A stretch of 64,000 nt of DNA from NCBI GenBank assembly GCA_012861695.1, contig JAAOOA010000279.1, positions 262,001 to 326,000 on the forward strand. The letters are read 5' to 3'. Numbering within the stretch: the stretch's first letter is position 1; every line of letters begins with the position of its first letter. The notes beneath the pieces were generated by a model, which saw nothing but the letters and a program-made list of their open reading frames with translations, was not told the origin of the DNA and searched no databases. The stretch is from Trematomus loennbergii (lineage: Eukaryota > Chordata > Actinopteri > Perciformes > Nototheniidae). Positions 13,001-25,000 of this stretch are shown here, piece after piece. The position numbers and the translations under genes were made by a program.

Positions 13001-16000
13001 TCACGAGGATCAAATCGCCTTTTAATCCTTTCAGCTTCTTTCCGTGCTGAGTTATATGTCTTTTTTTTTCCGGTTTGGAACATCCTGAAAGTGTTTCTCC
13101 AGAGGGACGGGGAGGCCTTCCCATCATTTGAAGCAGATCATAATTGATTTGTCTGTATGACTGCGCTGGGACTCGTAGAATCTAACAGATTTAAAGCTCC
13201 CCATCACATTGAGATATCCATCAATGTGTCATCGAGTGAGTGGAAGAACGTTGGAGATGTTCCCGGTGGTCTGAGAGCACACCCCGTAAAGAGCCCAACA
13301 AAACCTACGATTGTTCGACTACATCGGGAAAATCCACCCTAAACAGGAATTCAGTCATATTGTTCCTCTAATCCTGCAGAAACAGATCAGTGTGTTCAAA
13401 TAAGTGTGGAGCAGAGAGAGAGAGATGTGTGTTCTGGTAAATCTCACATTTTATAAAACAGTGCTCGGACTAAATCCAATTAAGGTGTGAAACGTTGGTT
13501 CTACATCTCTGCAGAGTGTCTTTAAGACAGCTGCAGCTTTAGTTTCAAGATCCAAGTCGTTATCATCATGAGCTCAGCAGCTTCAGTTTAGAATGAAAGA
13601 CTGAAGTCCTCCTCCAACAGAGCAACATGAATATATATCGGACATAAAACAAATAAAACAGATAAAATAGTGCAAGAGAATGTTTGGAGATGTGAAAGAA
13701 ATACAAATAAAATAGAGATAGTGCAAAAAGAGTCTATATACACGTACATGGAATGTGATGTAAAGATAAATAAATAGCAAGATGCAAACAGATGGATGTT
13801 CGTTAAAAAGTTCAGGTGTTTAATAGTCTTTAGCCTCTCATGTGTGTGTTTCTAAGACAGTACTTCACTTTTTAAATGCATATCTTTGAGTTATGCAAAG
13901 ACATTTTAACCGCCTTGGTAATCGAGGAGAAAAGCTTGAAAAAAATACGTTTTACTATAAATTCGCGAACCAAATATTAGCTTCCACTTTTTAATTTGTG
14001 CACAAAGCTGGTCGTTTCATACGCCTACGACACCATTGTATTTCTATTTAAAAGAGAAAGTAATCCTGGTGTTGATTTACATACTGTAATTTTACTTTCT
14101 TTGGGTCTTTTGAATGCATTTAGTTGGTTATGCAAATCAATTTTACCAGCCTTTAGGATTAGACATAACAGAGAAAATAATGAGTGCCACTTTGAATCCG
14201 TGCAAAGAGCGTGTCGTTGCGTACGCTGACGACACCACCGTATTTATATCCCAAATGTGCCGTTTATGTTGCTTTAAATGCTATAAACCCAGCAGTTTAC
14301 TCACCGTGAGCGGCTCTCCTCCAGTACCGGGCTTGTAGATGATTTTTAATTCTGCACGGCGCCGGGAGCCGGGTCCCATTTCAGCGTCAGAGAAGACGTG
14401 GTGGCGTTAAAAACCCTCAAGTTTTTGGGAGGTTCAGCGGGCACTGGGAGAAAAAAGATAAACCCAGTGAGAAAAAACAGGAACATCAGAGCATGTGTTG
14501 GTTAGCGATGGGGATGATGGTGATGGTGAGGATGAAGATGGCAGTGATAATGATGATGATGATGATGCTCCCACAATGGCGCAGTTTTTAAAATTGCTGT
14601 AGGGGTAAATGTTAGGATGAAAGCAGCGAATCAGGAGCAGAGCTGGAGGTCAGTGACTTCTCATTCAGATCCTTTTAAAAGTGTAATATCTTAAAATCAA
14701 TATATATTTTTTTATATTACAGTTAGCGCTAAATTGTGCCAACATAATCAAAAATGTCCCTTTAGCATTTAGGGATATCAATTACTTAAAGATTGTAGGA
14801 CATTTTGAATCAACTTTAAAAATGTGTGATTGTAAAAACGTGAGTCGTGGCACCTTTCATAACAAACTTGAAGATTATAACGTACTTTTTTGGGGGCTAA
14901 TAATGACACATTTTGATAATAAAACAAATAAAATGCAGGTTTTTATAGGAGTTGGAGCACTGGTGGGCAAAAGCTACATGCTAATCACGCTACATACAGT
15001 GCTAGCGAAGCAGCGGGTGGGCATGGCAAGCTGTAAAGTCCCACAGATGGATACAAAAAAATGAAAAAACTAAAGCGTGATTCACCCACACTCTAATCAG
15101 ATTTGAGTCTCTGGATTTTACATTAAAACACTATTTAAGTGAGTTATGACATAAATGACAGCACAGCTTTCTGGCATTAGCTAGCTAGCTCACATGTCAG
15201 TTAGCATCTAACTCAACAACACTGACTAAAGCAACTTTACACCCCGCCCGGCCAAGTTATTATTAGGTAATAACAGCAGAACAGTGGGGGGTTTGTATTC
15301 TAAACTGCAAGTGAAAATATTGTAGCCTACGGGTTATTATCAGTTTTGGTAATGCTAACATGCTAACATGCTAACGACAGGTGTGAAGATAGTCCGCTTT
15401 ATTATTCTACCATCTATTTGTATACCTACACTGCAGTTTGGTAACGGAGCTAATCTTGTATTTGGTCAGACTCAAATATGTATATACGTTCATTTAATTC
15501 ATTTCTTATTTGAACAGTTACTTACTTGTGATTGTAATTGTATCTTTAATTATATTAATCTTGTGTGAACCTGTGCTGTCCTGTTTTTCAATCTCACTCT
15601 GTTGCTGCTTAAACTCCTGAATGTCCACATAATGAATAGAGGTCCATCTTATCTTATCCTATCTTATTGTATACCGTCCGAACCATTGGCTGAGTTTTGC
15701 CAACGACTGCGTGTCCGCAGTAACGTTGCTCGTAAAACAATAGAACAATAAAGAAGTTCTTCGATTATACAAATCATACATTTGATGAGACACTATTTTG
15801 GTGCTGTAACAAATACATTTCGATCAATATCTACAGTTTATTTTGGAATACAATTGGGGAAAGGTGAATTAGAGTAAATAAGAAGTTCACTGAGCCCCAT
15901 CCCTACTGCAGAAACACTGAACAATAATGAAAAAACATGCATGAACAACGATGTGAGGTGAACGCTGATGGAGGATGAAGTGAATGAAACGTATAGTTAT

Positions 16001-19000
16001 GATGAAATGGATAAAAAACAACACGATGACGATGGGATCCACACAAATCAACCTGTCTTATATCACATACCCTTCGGAGCGTCTAACACTGGAAAGAAAC
16101 GTTGAGAAAACAACATGGTTATTATTTGAACGTCTGTTGGATAATATAATAATAATAATCTTTATTTGTATAGCACCTCCAACAACAAGTGCAGTCCAAA
16201 GTGCTTCACATAGACATTTCACAGATAATTGATATCACACAGAATACAGTTACCAGTCAAAGACATAACATGAAGAGAGTGAAATGTGTGTGTTTTCAGG
16301 AGATAGTGAGGATGCTTACGTGTTCGCCGTGTCGCCCATCAGGTCTTCGCTCTCTGACTCGTCGGGGTAGATGGCCGTGACGGTGACCGAGTACTTGGTG
16401 TCCGGGTCCAAGTTCTGAAGAACGTGAGACGTCTCGTCGCTGTTCAGGATGGCCTGAGGACAGAGAGAGAGAACAGGAAGAAGGAGGGTTTTACGATGTG
16501 ATCGGAGGATGGACCTATGTTTACGTTTTGTAGCCGGAGAGTCTTAGTGGTTAGAGAAGATGGGTTTTTGTTTCTAAGAACAAGCGAGAAGTCGATGAAG
16601 ATGAAGAAGATGAAGAATCCAATCCAACTTTATTTATATAGCACTTTAAAACCTCCAGACCAAAGTGCTGTACAGAGAGATACATCACATATACAATCAC
16701 ACAGCTCAGCTCACAACACATACAAATAAGTATAAAATCAGAGGACGAAAAAAAGATGACTGAGAGAAGAAGACGAAGGAGAAAAGATGATAAAGGACAA
16801 GATGAGGAAGGAGAAGAAGGTGATGGCGAAGAAGGAGAAGACGAAGGAGAAGATGATGAAGACGAAAGAGAAGACGAAGGAGAAGACGAAGGAGACGATG
16901 AAGGAGAAGACGAAGGAGATGAGACAGTTCACAGAAAGCCTAAATGGATATTTTATTATAATAACAAGCAAGATTTGTTATCTGTTTTCCTTCAACGTCC
17001 ATCTGTTGCTCTCATTTCTCATCACACCATCATGTGCTCATCAGTCAGTCCAACATGGTGGTCGGTAAATTATGAAACAGAAAGCAACGTCTCGTCCTTT
17101 TAGTTCAGAAATAATACTGATTGTTAGGAAGATGATCTGAGACACGACGCATTGTGCAGCGTTCAAATCAACCAATAAAGAAAGTTTAATAGACTGTAGT
17201 AAACCACCTGGTCTGGATTGTTGAACATATGGATATGTTTTTACTGAAGGGGAGGCCAGAGTATAAGGAGGAGAAAACAAAAAGAGCATTGTTGTTTATA
17301 TTTGGCAAACACAACAACTTGTTTATTGAGGCACGTCGAATCTGAGCAACCACAATCAATCTTTCTTATGATCTTATTGTCTGAGACAAATCCTCCATGA
17401 CAGTTCTCCAGTGTTGTCATTTAAACTAAAAGCATTTGTGGTTTTATCATCGTGAAATAATCCAGCCAGTTAACCCTGTAAGGCCCACTGTTGTCATTTT
17501 ACAACATTACTTTAAGCTATCCTAAAAAAGTCAGTAAATGTTTTTGTTTTTTTAAAGACTACATTGACATAGTCAAAAGGTCCTTTTGTTCAGCCTCACT
17601 ATGCTATTGGGTAGTACATGTGTTATAGGTCCTGCCCTGTTCAAAAGAACTCAATGGTGCTCTCGGAGGAGATTCAGGTGATAAGGGGGGGGGGGGTTAC
17701 CTTGGTTGCTGATTGGCTAATGGTTACACAAGACAAAACATCGTTATGACATCATAAATGGCCAAAATCTGATAAGCTCATTTTCAGACAGGTTTTTATA
17801 AAATGGATCAAAAAGAGAGAGAATCTTTGTTCCTGAAACTTTCAGAGTCTCTTTCCACAGAGGGGACACATGTTGATGAAGAAGAGACATGAAGAAGAGG
17901 GGACACATGTTGATGTAGAAGAGACATGAAGAAGAGGGGACACATGTTGATGTAGAAGAGACATGAAGAAGAGGGGACACATGTTGATGTAGAAGAGACA
18001 TGAAGAAGAGGGGACACATGTTGATGTAAAGAGACATGAAGAAGAGGGGACACATGTTGATGAAGAGAGACATGAAGAAGAGGGGACACATGTTGATGTA
18101 GAAGAGACATGAAGAAGAGGGGACACATGTTGATGTAGAAGAGACATGAAGAAGAGGGGACACATGTTGATGTAGAAGAGACATGAAGAAGAGGGGACAC
18201 ATGTTGATGTAGAAGAGACATGAAGAAGAGGGGACACATGTTGATGTAGAAGAGACATGAAGAAGAGGGGACACATGTTGATGTAGAAGAGACATGAAGA
18301 AGAGGGGACACATGTTGATGTAGAAGAGACATGAAGAAGAGGGGACACATGTTGATGTAGAAGAGACATGAAGAAGAGGGGACACATGTTGATGTAGAAG
18401 AGACATGAAGAAGAGGGGACACATGTTGATGTAGAAGAGACATGAAGAAGAGGGGACACATGTTGATGTAGAAGAGACATGAAGAAGAGGGGACACATGT
18501 TGATGTAGAAGAGACATGAAGAAGAGGGGACACATGTTGATGTAGAAGAGACATGAAGAAGAGGGGACACATGTTGATGTAGAAGAGACATGAAGAAGAG
18601 GGGACACATGTTGATGTAGAAGAGACATGAAGAAGAGGGGACACATGTTGATGTAGAAGAGACATGAAGAAGAGGGGACACATGTTGATGTAGAAGAGAC
18701 ATGAAGAAGAGGGGACACATGTTGATGTAGAAGAGACATGAAGAAGAGGGGACACATGTTGATGTAGAAGAGACATGAAGAAGAGGGGACACATGTTGAT
18801 GTAGAAGAGACATGAAGAAGAGGGGACACATGTTGATGTAGAAGAGACATGAAAAGGTGGATTTTGCATAATAGGTGACCTTTGATGTCTTTCATTGTTG
18901 TAAAGCACTTTGAATGAACTTGTGTTGAAAGGTGATTTATAATAAACTTGCCTTGCCTTGGTCTACAGTTAGTACAGTAGGTTTCTAAACTCAGGATCAT

Positions 19001-22000
19001 GAATGCATACGCTAAATCTATACGGGCTGAAACCAGTGTCCAACTTACAAACTCTGGGTTCTGCTCGCCACTCTTCTTCCATCCGATGCGATAGAGGGCC
19101 ACGTCGGGGCGCCATGCTGCCAGTGGTGTCCTGAAGGAGGTCTGGGTCACCTCCGAGAACTGGAGGTCCTTCGGAGCGGGAACAACATCTGAGCAAAGAG
19201 ACAGAGTCAGCCTTTCTGTTTTCATCAACCGTGTTTCTTTAAAGGTCTCTCTATCATGCTATTTTAGCCATATATCATAGGTCTCAGATATATAAAAATA
19301 TATAAAAAACATGTCTATGAAGTGTTTTGCTCAAAATACCAAACAGATAATTCATTTTAGACATCCCTCAATCCTCTGTTTCAGCGCCTGTTAGAGAAAC
19401 CTGATTCTGGGTCTGTTACTTTAGATTTATTTTAATTATAGTGTATGTAAATAATAAGATTTGTATGATGAAAAAGCACAGTGTGGTCAATATAGTCAAT
19501 AAATAAAAAGTAAATTCGATATATTTAAAATATATTTAATAAACGTTTTTTCTCCAACGTGTCTTTTGTGTCTTCAAATAACGATTAAATGAAAAAAAAA
19601 TGAAAAAATCAAGGATTCTCTCTGAAACGTCTGCTGGAGCTCAAACTCATACTCTCTCCAGTACAGGTTAGCTCTGAGTGTTAGCGATGCTAATGTAAAC
19701 ACAGACCATATTACTTCCAGAACACGTCTCATTGTTTCTGATAGCAACTTTCTGATAGGCCCGTGGGTGTAAAGCCCGCCCACATTTTAGTAATGTCGTC
19801 ATATCGCAGCAAATCTGGATCAGCTCCGTTGTTCCCCCGTTTTTAGAGATGTGGGTACGGAGGAAAAGAGAGAGGGGCTTTTGTTTTCTGACGCTGCGTG
19901 AGTTCCCCGACACACCGGGGACACATGTTTATGTATAAAAGACATCAAAAAGTGCATTTTGCATGATAGGAGACCTTTAAATGGTGTACTGTGTATCATC
20001 TGACCTGTGATGGCGGTGCCCAGCAGGGGGTTGATGGGACCCTCGTCGTACACAGGGGTCACGGCCACATCGTACTCCGTCTGGGAGATGAGGCCGGACA
20101 GATCCAGCGAGATGATGTTCCCGTCTACTTCAGCCTGCAGGAGACAAAATATAGTATTACATGATAAGCTATTACCTTACATACCTCTTATTGAGAAGTA
20201 AAAAAAGATCCTTCTCTGCCTCAAAGGCTGCCGGTTTAACACCAAAACCACCAAGATTTTAAGTCTAAGCTTTATTGTACTTTTTATTTCCCTTTGAATT
20301 AGTTCTTTTGTGTGTTGTCTTCTGTGTGTACGTAAAGACTTTGTGTTTAAAAGAATCATTTCAGGGTAGAGATCCAGGGAAAAAAGATGCTCTGGTGAAT
20401 AAAACGCTGAGTCATGTCTCCTCAATTGACTTCTCCAGCTTGTTACGGTAAGCAGAATAAAATCTCTCAGCAGGCATTAATCCAAAGTGTGTTTCTCTTC
20501 TTCTGCAGACACAGGAAGTCTTCATCAGTAAGAGGAAATGATCGCTGCATGTCGTCCATCACAGCTTCCTGGAAACGTCTGAAGGCACCAAACCTCGACT
20601 TCAGACTGTTTGTCCTCCGCTGACATCCCAGAGACAAACGATGAGGACGGAGAGGTGTTCGGATCCAGCGCTCCCTCCCTACGGCTTTCTCAGAAACATC
20701 CTCCAGAAGAGAGGAGGAAGTCTGGACTCTTTCCAGAACAAACATAGAACTGCAAGCGTCACCCTAAATCTGATTTCATCACCCTTCTCTTTTGTCCCAA
20801 AAGGAGAGGGTGGTTAGATTCGGTAGATAAAAAAATGGATGTTACGCCAAAAAACCATGTTTATTTTGTATTTGACTTAATAGCCATACTCACCAATTAA
20901 GCTGTAATGGGTGCTTATTTTAATGATCAATTTATGCTTTAAAAATGTGTTTATTTGTGAGTGTTTATTTAGCAAATTGGTTCTTTAGGCTCCAACTAAA
21001 GTCTTGAATTTCCAATTAATTTTACACTGATTGATAATGAAACTTCTTCCCAATTTGGGATCAAAATGTACATCTAATCTTATATTATCTATTCTTATCT
21101 TAAACTAAACATAGAAAAGCATCAAAATCTGAAAGATTGAACTAGTTTTCTGTCCATATTCTACCATCTTTTGCATTGTATTTCTCAATGAAAACGATCT
21201 AAAAGACACATTTTTTAACCATAAATCTGGTGCATTTGGTGTATTTTAAGAGTGTGTTAGGTCTAGATCTTTATATTTAACAAGCTGAATCAGAGAATAA
21301 TGGGTGTTTTTGCATCCAGAAAGGTGAGTAAACTAATGACCTTAAAAGCTTTGTTCGTATGTATTTCTCAGTGAAAACGTTCTAAAAAGACACATTTTCT
21401 AACATCAAATCTGGTGCATTTGTGCATTTAAGTGTGTTTTTAACCCTGGATTCCTGATTAAACAGACGTTGGCTCAGCTCACCTCCTTCAGGTCTCCCGT
21501 CTGGTTTGTAGGTCACGATGTATCTGCGAACAGCTCCAGGAGCGGCGTCCCAGCGGAGTTTCATGGCGCTGTGAGTCACGTCTGTGATCGTGAGAACGCC
21601 AACGGGAGGCACCGGCACTGAGGGAGGAGATTAAAATAAAACATGAGACTGAAATACAGAGGTGGGAAGTAGTGGAGCACAAATACTTTGTTACTTACGT
21701 ACATTTTTCTGTATCAGTACTTTACTCCACTACTTATTTTTCTGACCACTTTTTACTTTGACTTCTTACATTTTGAACACAAATACCTGAACTTTCTACT
21801 TCTTACATGTTGAACACAAATACCTGTACTTTCTACTTCTTACATGTTGAACACAAATACCTGTACTTTCTACTTCTTACACTTTGAACACAAATACCTG
21901 TACTTTCTACTTCTTACATGTTGAACACAAATACCTGTACTTTCTACTTCTTACATGTTGAACACAAATACCTGTACTTTCTACTTCTTACATGTTGAAC

Positions 22001-25000
22001 ACAAATACCTGTACTTTCTACTTCTTACATGTTGAACACAAATACCTGTACTTTCTACTTCTTACACTTTGAACACAAATACCTGTACTTTCTACTTCTT
22101 ACATTTGAACACAAATACCTGTACTTTCTACTTCTTACATGTTGAACACAAATACCTGTACTTTCTACTTCTTACATTTCCCAAACAGGCTGGTTCCTTT
22201 AGTTTGAATGTGTGTTTGGTGGCGTGATCATTATTATTTAGCGTCATTGCGTGCCTATTGATTTGAACACGATCCGTGTATCCATCATTTCCTGGTCTTC
22301 TCTAAAGAAGAGGGACCATGAAAACGTTGTCATGTTGCCGTTGTTCAGCATGGAAACATTCATTAGCTAACAATGACATTATTGTTCTATTAATATAAAG
22401 GGAGGTCAGGTACTCTTTTAAACAGCTGCTAGTTATGGGTACTTTTTACTTAATTTCAAAGCCCTCTTTACTTTACTTGAGTAAAGAAGTTTAGTCAGTA
22501 CTTCTACTTTTACCAGAGTATTTTTAAACATGAGTATCTGTACTTCTACTTGAGTAAAGGATGTGTGTACTTTTGCCATCTCTTCTGAAATATAATATCA
22601 CACTCGTTCCCTCCATCACTGTCTGAGTATGTTTGAAGAAGCCAGGACTTTCTGAAGAGCTGAAAAAACAGACTTTTTTTTTTTTTTAAAGTGGATTTTC
22701 TGTTTTTCACTGCATCTGTTTTCTATCTATGAGCTCCGAATCCAAAAACTCCAGGAAGAGGGAGACGGGATCCAGAGCTTAAAAATATCTGCTGACATGG
22801 AAATAAAAGTCAGATGAATTCTGGTAAACTTCTTAGATCCCAAAAAAAGGAAGTTGCATTTTAAAAAGATCTTGAAAACATCTCGTAGTGGACATAACAT
22901 GGGAGTTATTCCCTGATAAAAAACTTGCTAAAAACTCTTAATTAGCACTGATTGTGTTATAGCTTGACTAACTATTTCATAAAACCAACAGAATTAATCC
23001 TATTACTTGCAATATATATAATAATTATGACTAGTGATATTTTAATAGATTAAGTAGTAGTATATCCTCTTTGACTGAAATGTGAGTATATATTTTAGAA
23101 ATATTGCCATGTTTGTGTATCTTAGAGAAACTGAGCTCTTACAGTGACAGGATATTTAGTTAGTTTTATTTTCATTTATCCCTTTTCTTGTTGGGAAGTT
23201 TTCAATACATTTTGAGAGAAATACTGTCATTTTATATTCAATACAGATGCTAACGTTCATTTTCAGGGTTATTTGAGTGTTTTTTAGTTGATGTGATTGG
23301 TCAACCGCTTAGAGATGTCCCGCCCCTTAGCATATCACGTACAATGTGTTGGAGCGCTAGCCAATAGGAGCGTGAGTGTTAAATAGTGATGTCACTATGT
23401 TCAGGAAGTAAACAAAAGAGTCCAATGGAGGTGTTTCTGGGGGGGGGGGGGGGGACAGGGATGTTAGCCTTTGCAGACTATTTACATGCACTAAACCTAT
23501 ACAACACACTACAGGAGAAGGAAAACCCACAAAAATGTTGCACAAAGATCTGGATTTAAGTGGATTTTGGACTTTTTGAAGTTGTCTTATTAAACCAGTA
23601 CACATGCAGCAACCTATTTTAACCTCTTTTACTTTAATGATTAAATCGTGACTCACAGGTGACCCCTGTCCCCTCCAGGGCGTCGCTCGCTGCCTCTCCA
23701 TGCAGAGCGTACAGACTGATGGAGTATGCCGTGCTGGGAGTCAGCTGCACCAGCTGGACGTCGGTCACCTCTCCTCCAACACGAATCTGCACAGGAACAG
23801 AGAAAATACATGTGAGAGAGTCTTCTTTTTTACTGAAATCCTTTCTGAACAAACCAGACTCTGATCCACCTGTGAAAAAAACACACACACACACTTTCCG
23901 CTGTATTAAAGATTCATTTAAAACGTTGGCATTTGAAGCCAGTATTTTGTAGAATTCGATTTTTATTTCTATTTGAGATGTTTACATTACATACTTTTGG
24001 TCCTGGGATGTATTAAAAACCAGGCCAGTGTTCATGTGATATTTGGGTCAATATGGGTGCTTCCAACATTGGGTCAATAGTTGGTCCCTTTACTTTAATT
24101 AAAGCTAACTCCATTAAGAAATACATTTCCCAGTTTAATTTGGAAGATTCAGACCTAGTTAATTAGTTTTGGATGCATCTATGTGAATCAAAATCTCTGC
24201 AGCCGATAACTGAAAGCCTTAAATCAGGAGGGACTTGTAGCTGCAAATTCATGCCAATAGGTCTAGGTTGTTTGGCCCTGAAGTGTGTACTTAACATACA
24301 TTTTCCAAAGTGTTGCACAGCTGTTGAATGATTTTTTTCCCAATATCTCACAGTATTACGAATTGGCTAACATCCTATTATGATCCTCAAAATGATAACA
24401 AGCTGTGCTAAAAAAAATACACATCAGTAATTCATGTCAAATGAATCTTAAAGATATCTAACGCTCTTCGTTTTGAGGTTCTGATTCACACATTGGGTGC
24501 ATATTTTCCAGCAGAGACCACCTCTCTGTACATTAAATCATCCCTCTGCTGTGTAATTGCACATGCAGTTTAACACCAGCCGTTCCACTCGTTTAGCATC
24601 TGCTCTGTTTATATCATCCGATGACTTCAGTCCTCATGAGCTAATCCTTCCCATTACCCAGCGAGCGTCTGACCGCTCTGCTAAAGGTCCACTTCCTGTT
24701 CTGAAAACGCACTCATCATATCGCCATCTGGAAGTATTCAGCTGCACGAGCAGAAGCCCACTCTTATAAAGTCAATGTGGAAACGCTGAGCACACAAATT
24801 AAGATGTGTGTGAGTTAATGGGGCTCCATGTGAGTGTTACTATCCCTGGTGTTATAGTTTTCTGGTTTAGCTGACATTGTGGGGACAATCTGTTTACAGT
24901 CACATTATGGGGACAATATGTTGGTACCCCAGGTAAATTATATATAATTTAAAGGCAGAGGTAAGTCCAAGTAAGGTTCAATGGCATTTTAACATACTTG

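Noticed and set aside
16756..17103. Acidic Glu/Asp-rich plus-strand protein
   Set aside because: Comes from the purine tract; no start context, conserved motif or splice support.
17744..19228. 494-codon minus-strand frame as a real His/Ser/Cys-rich protein
   Set aside because: Most of it is the 37-bp minisatellite, open in all three frames; its only coding part is exon 17.
20467..20745. 92-codon minus-strand frame as an extra collagen exon
   Set aside because: No FN3 signature, and the phase join between exons 15 and 16 is complete apart from the 1-nt insertion.
5643..21617. Pseudogene interpretation of the collagen gene
   Set aside because: All splice sites are canonical, the only premature stops follow from the indels, and no indel was found outside 5.6-21.6 kb.
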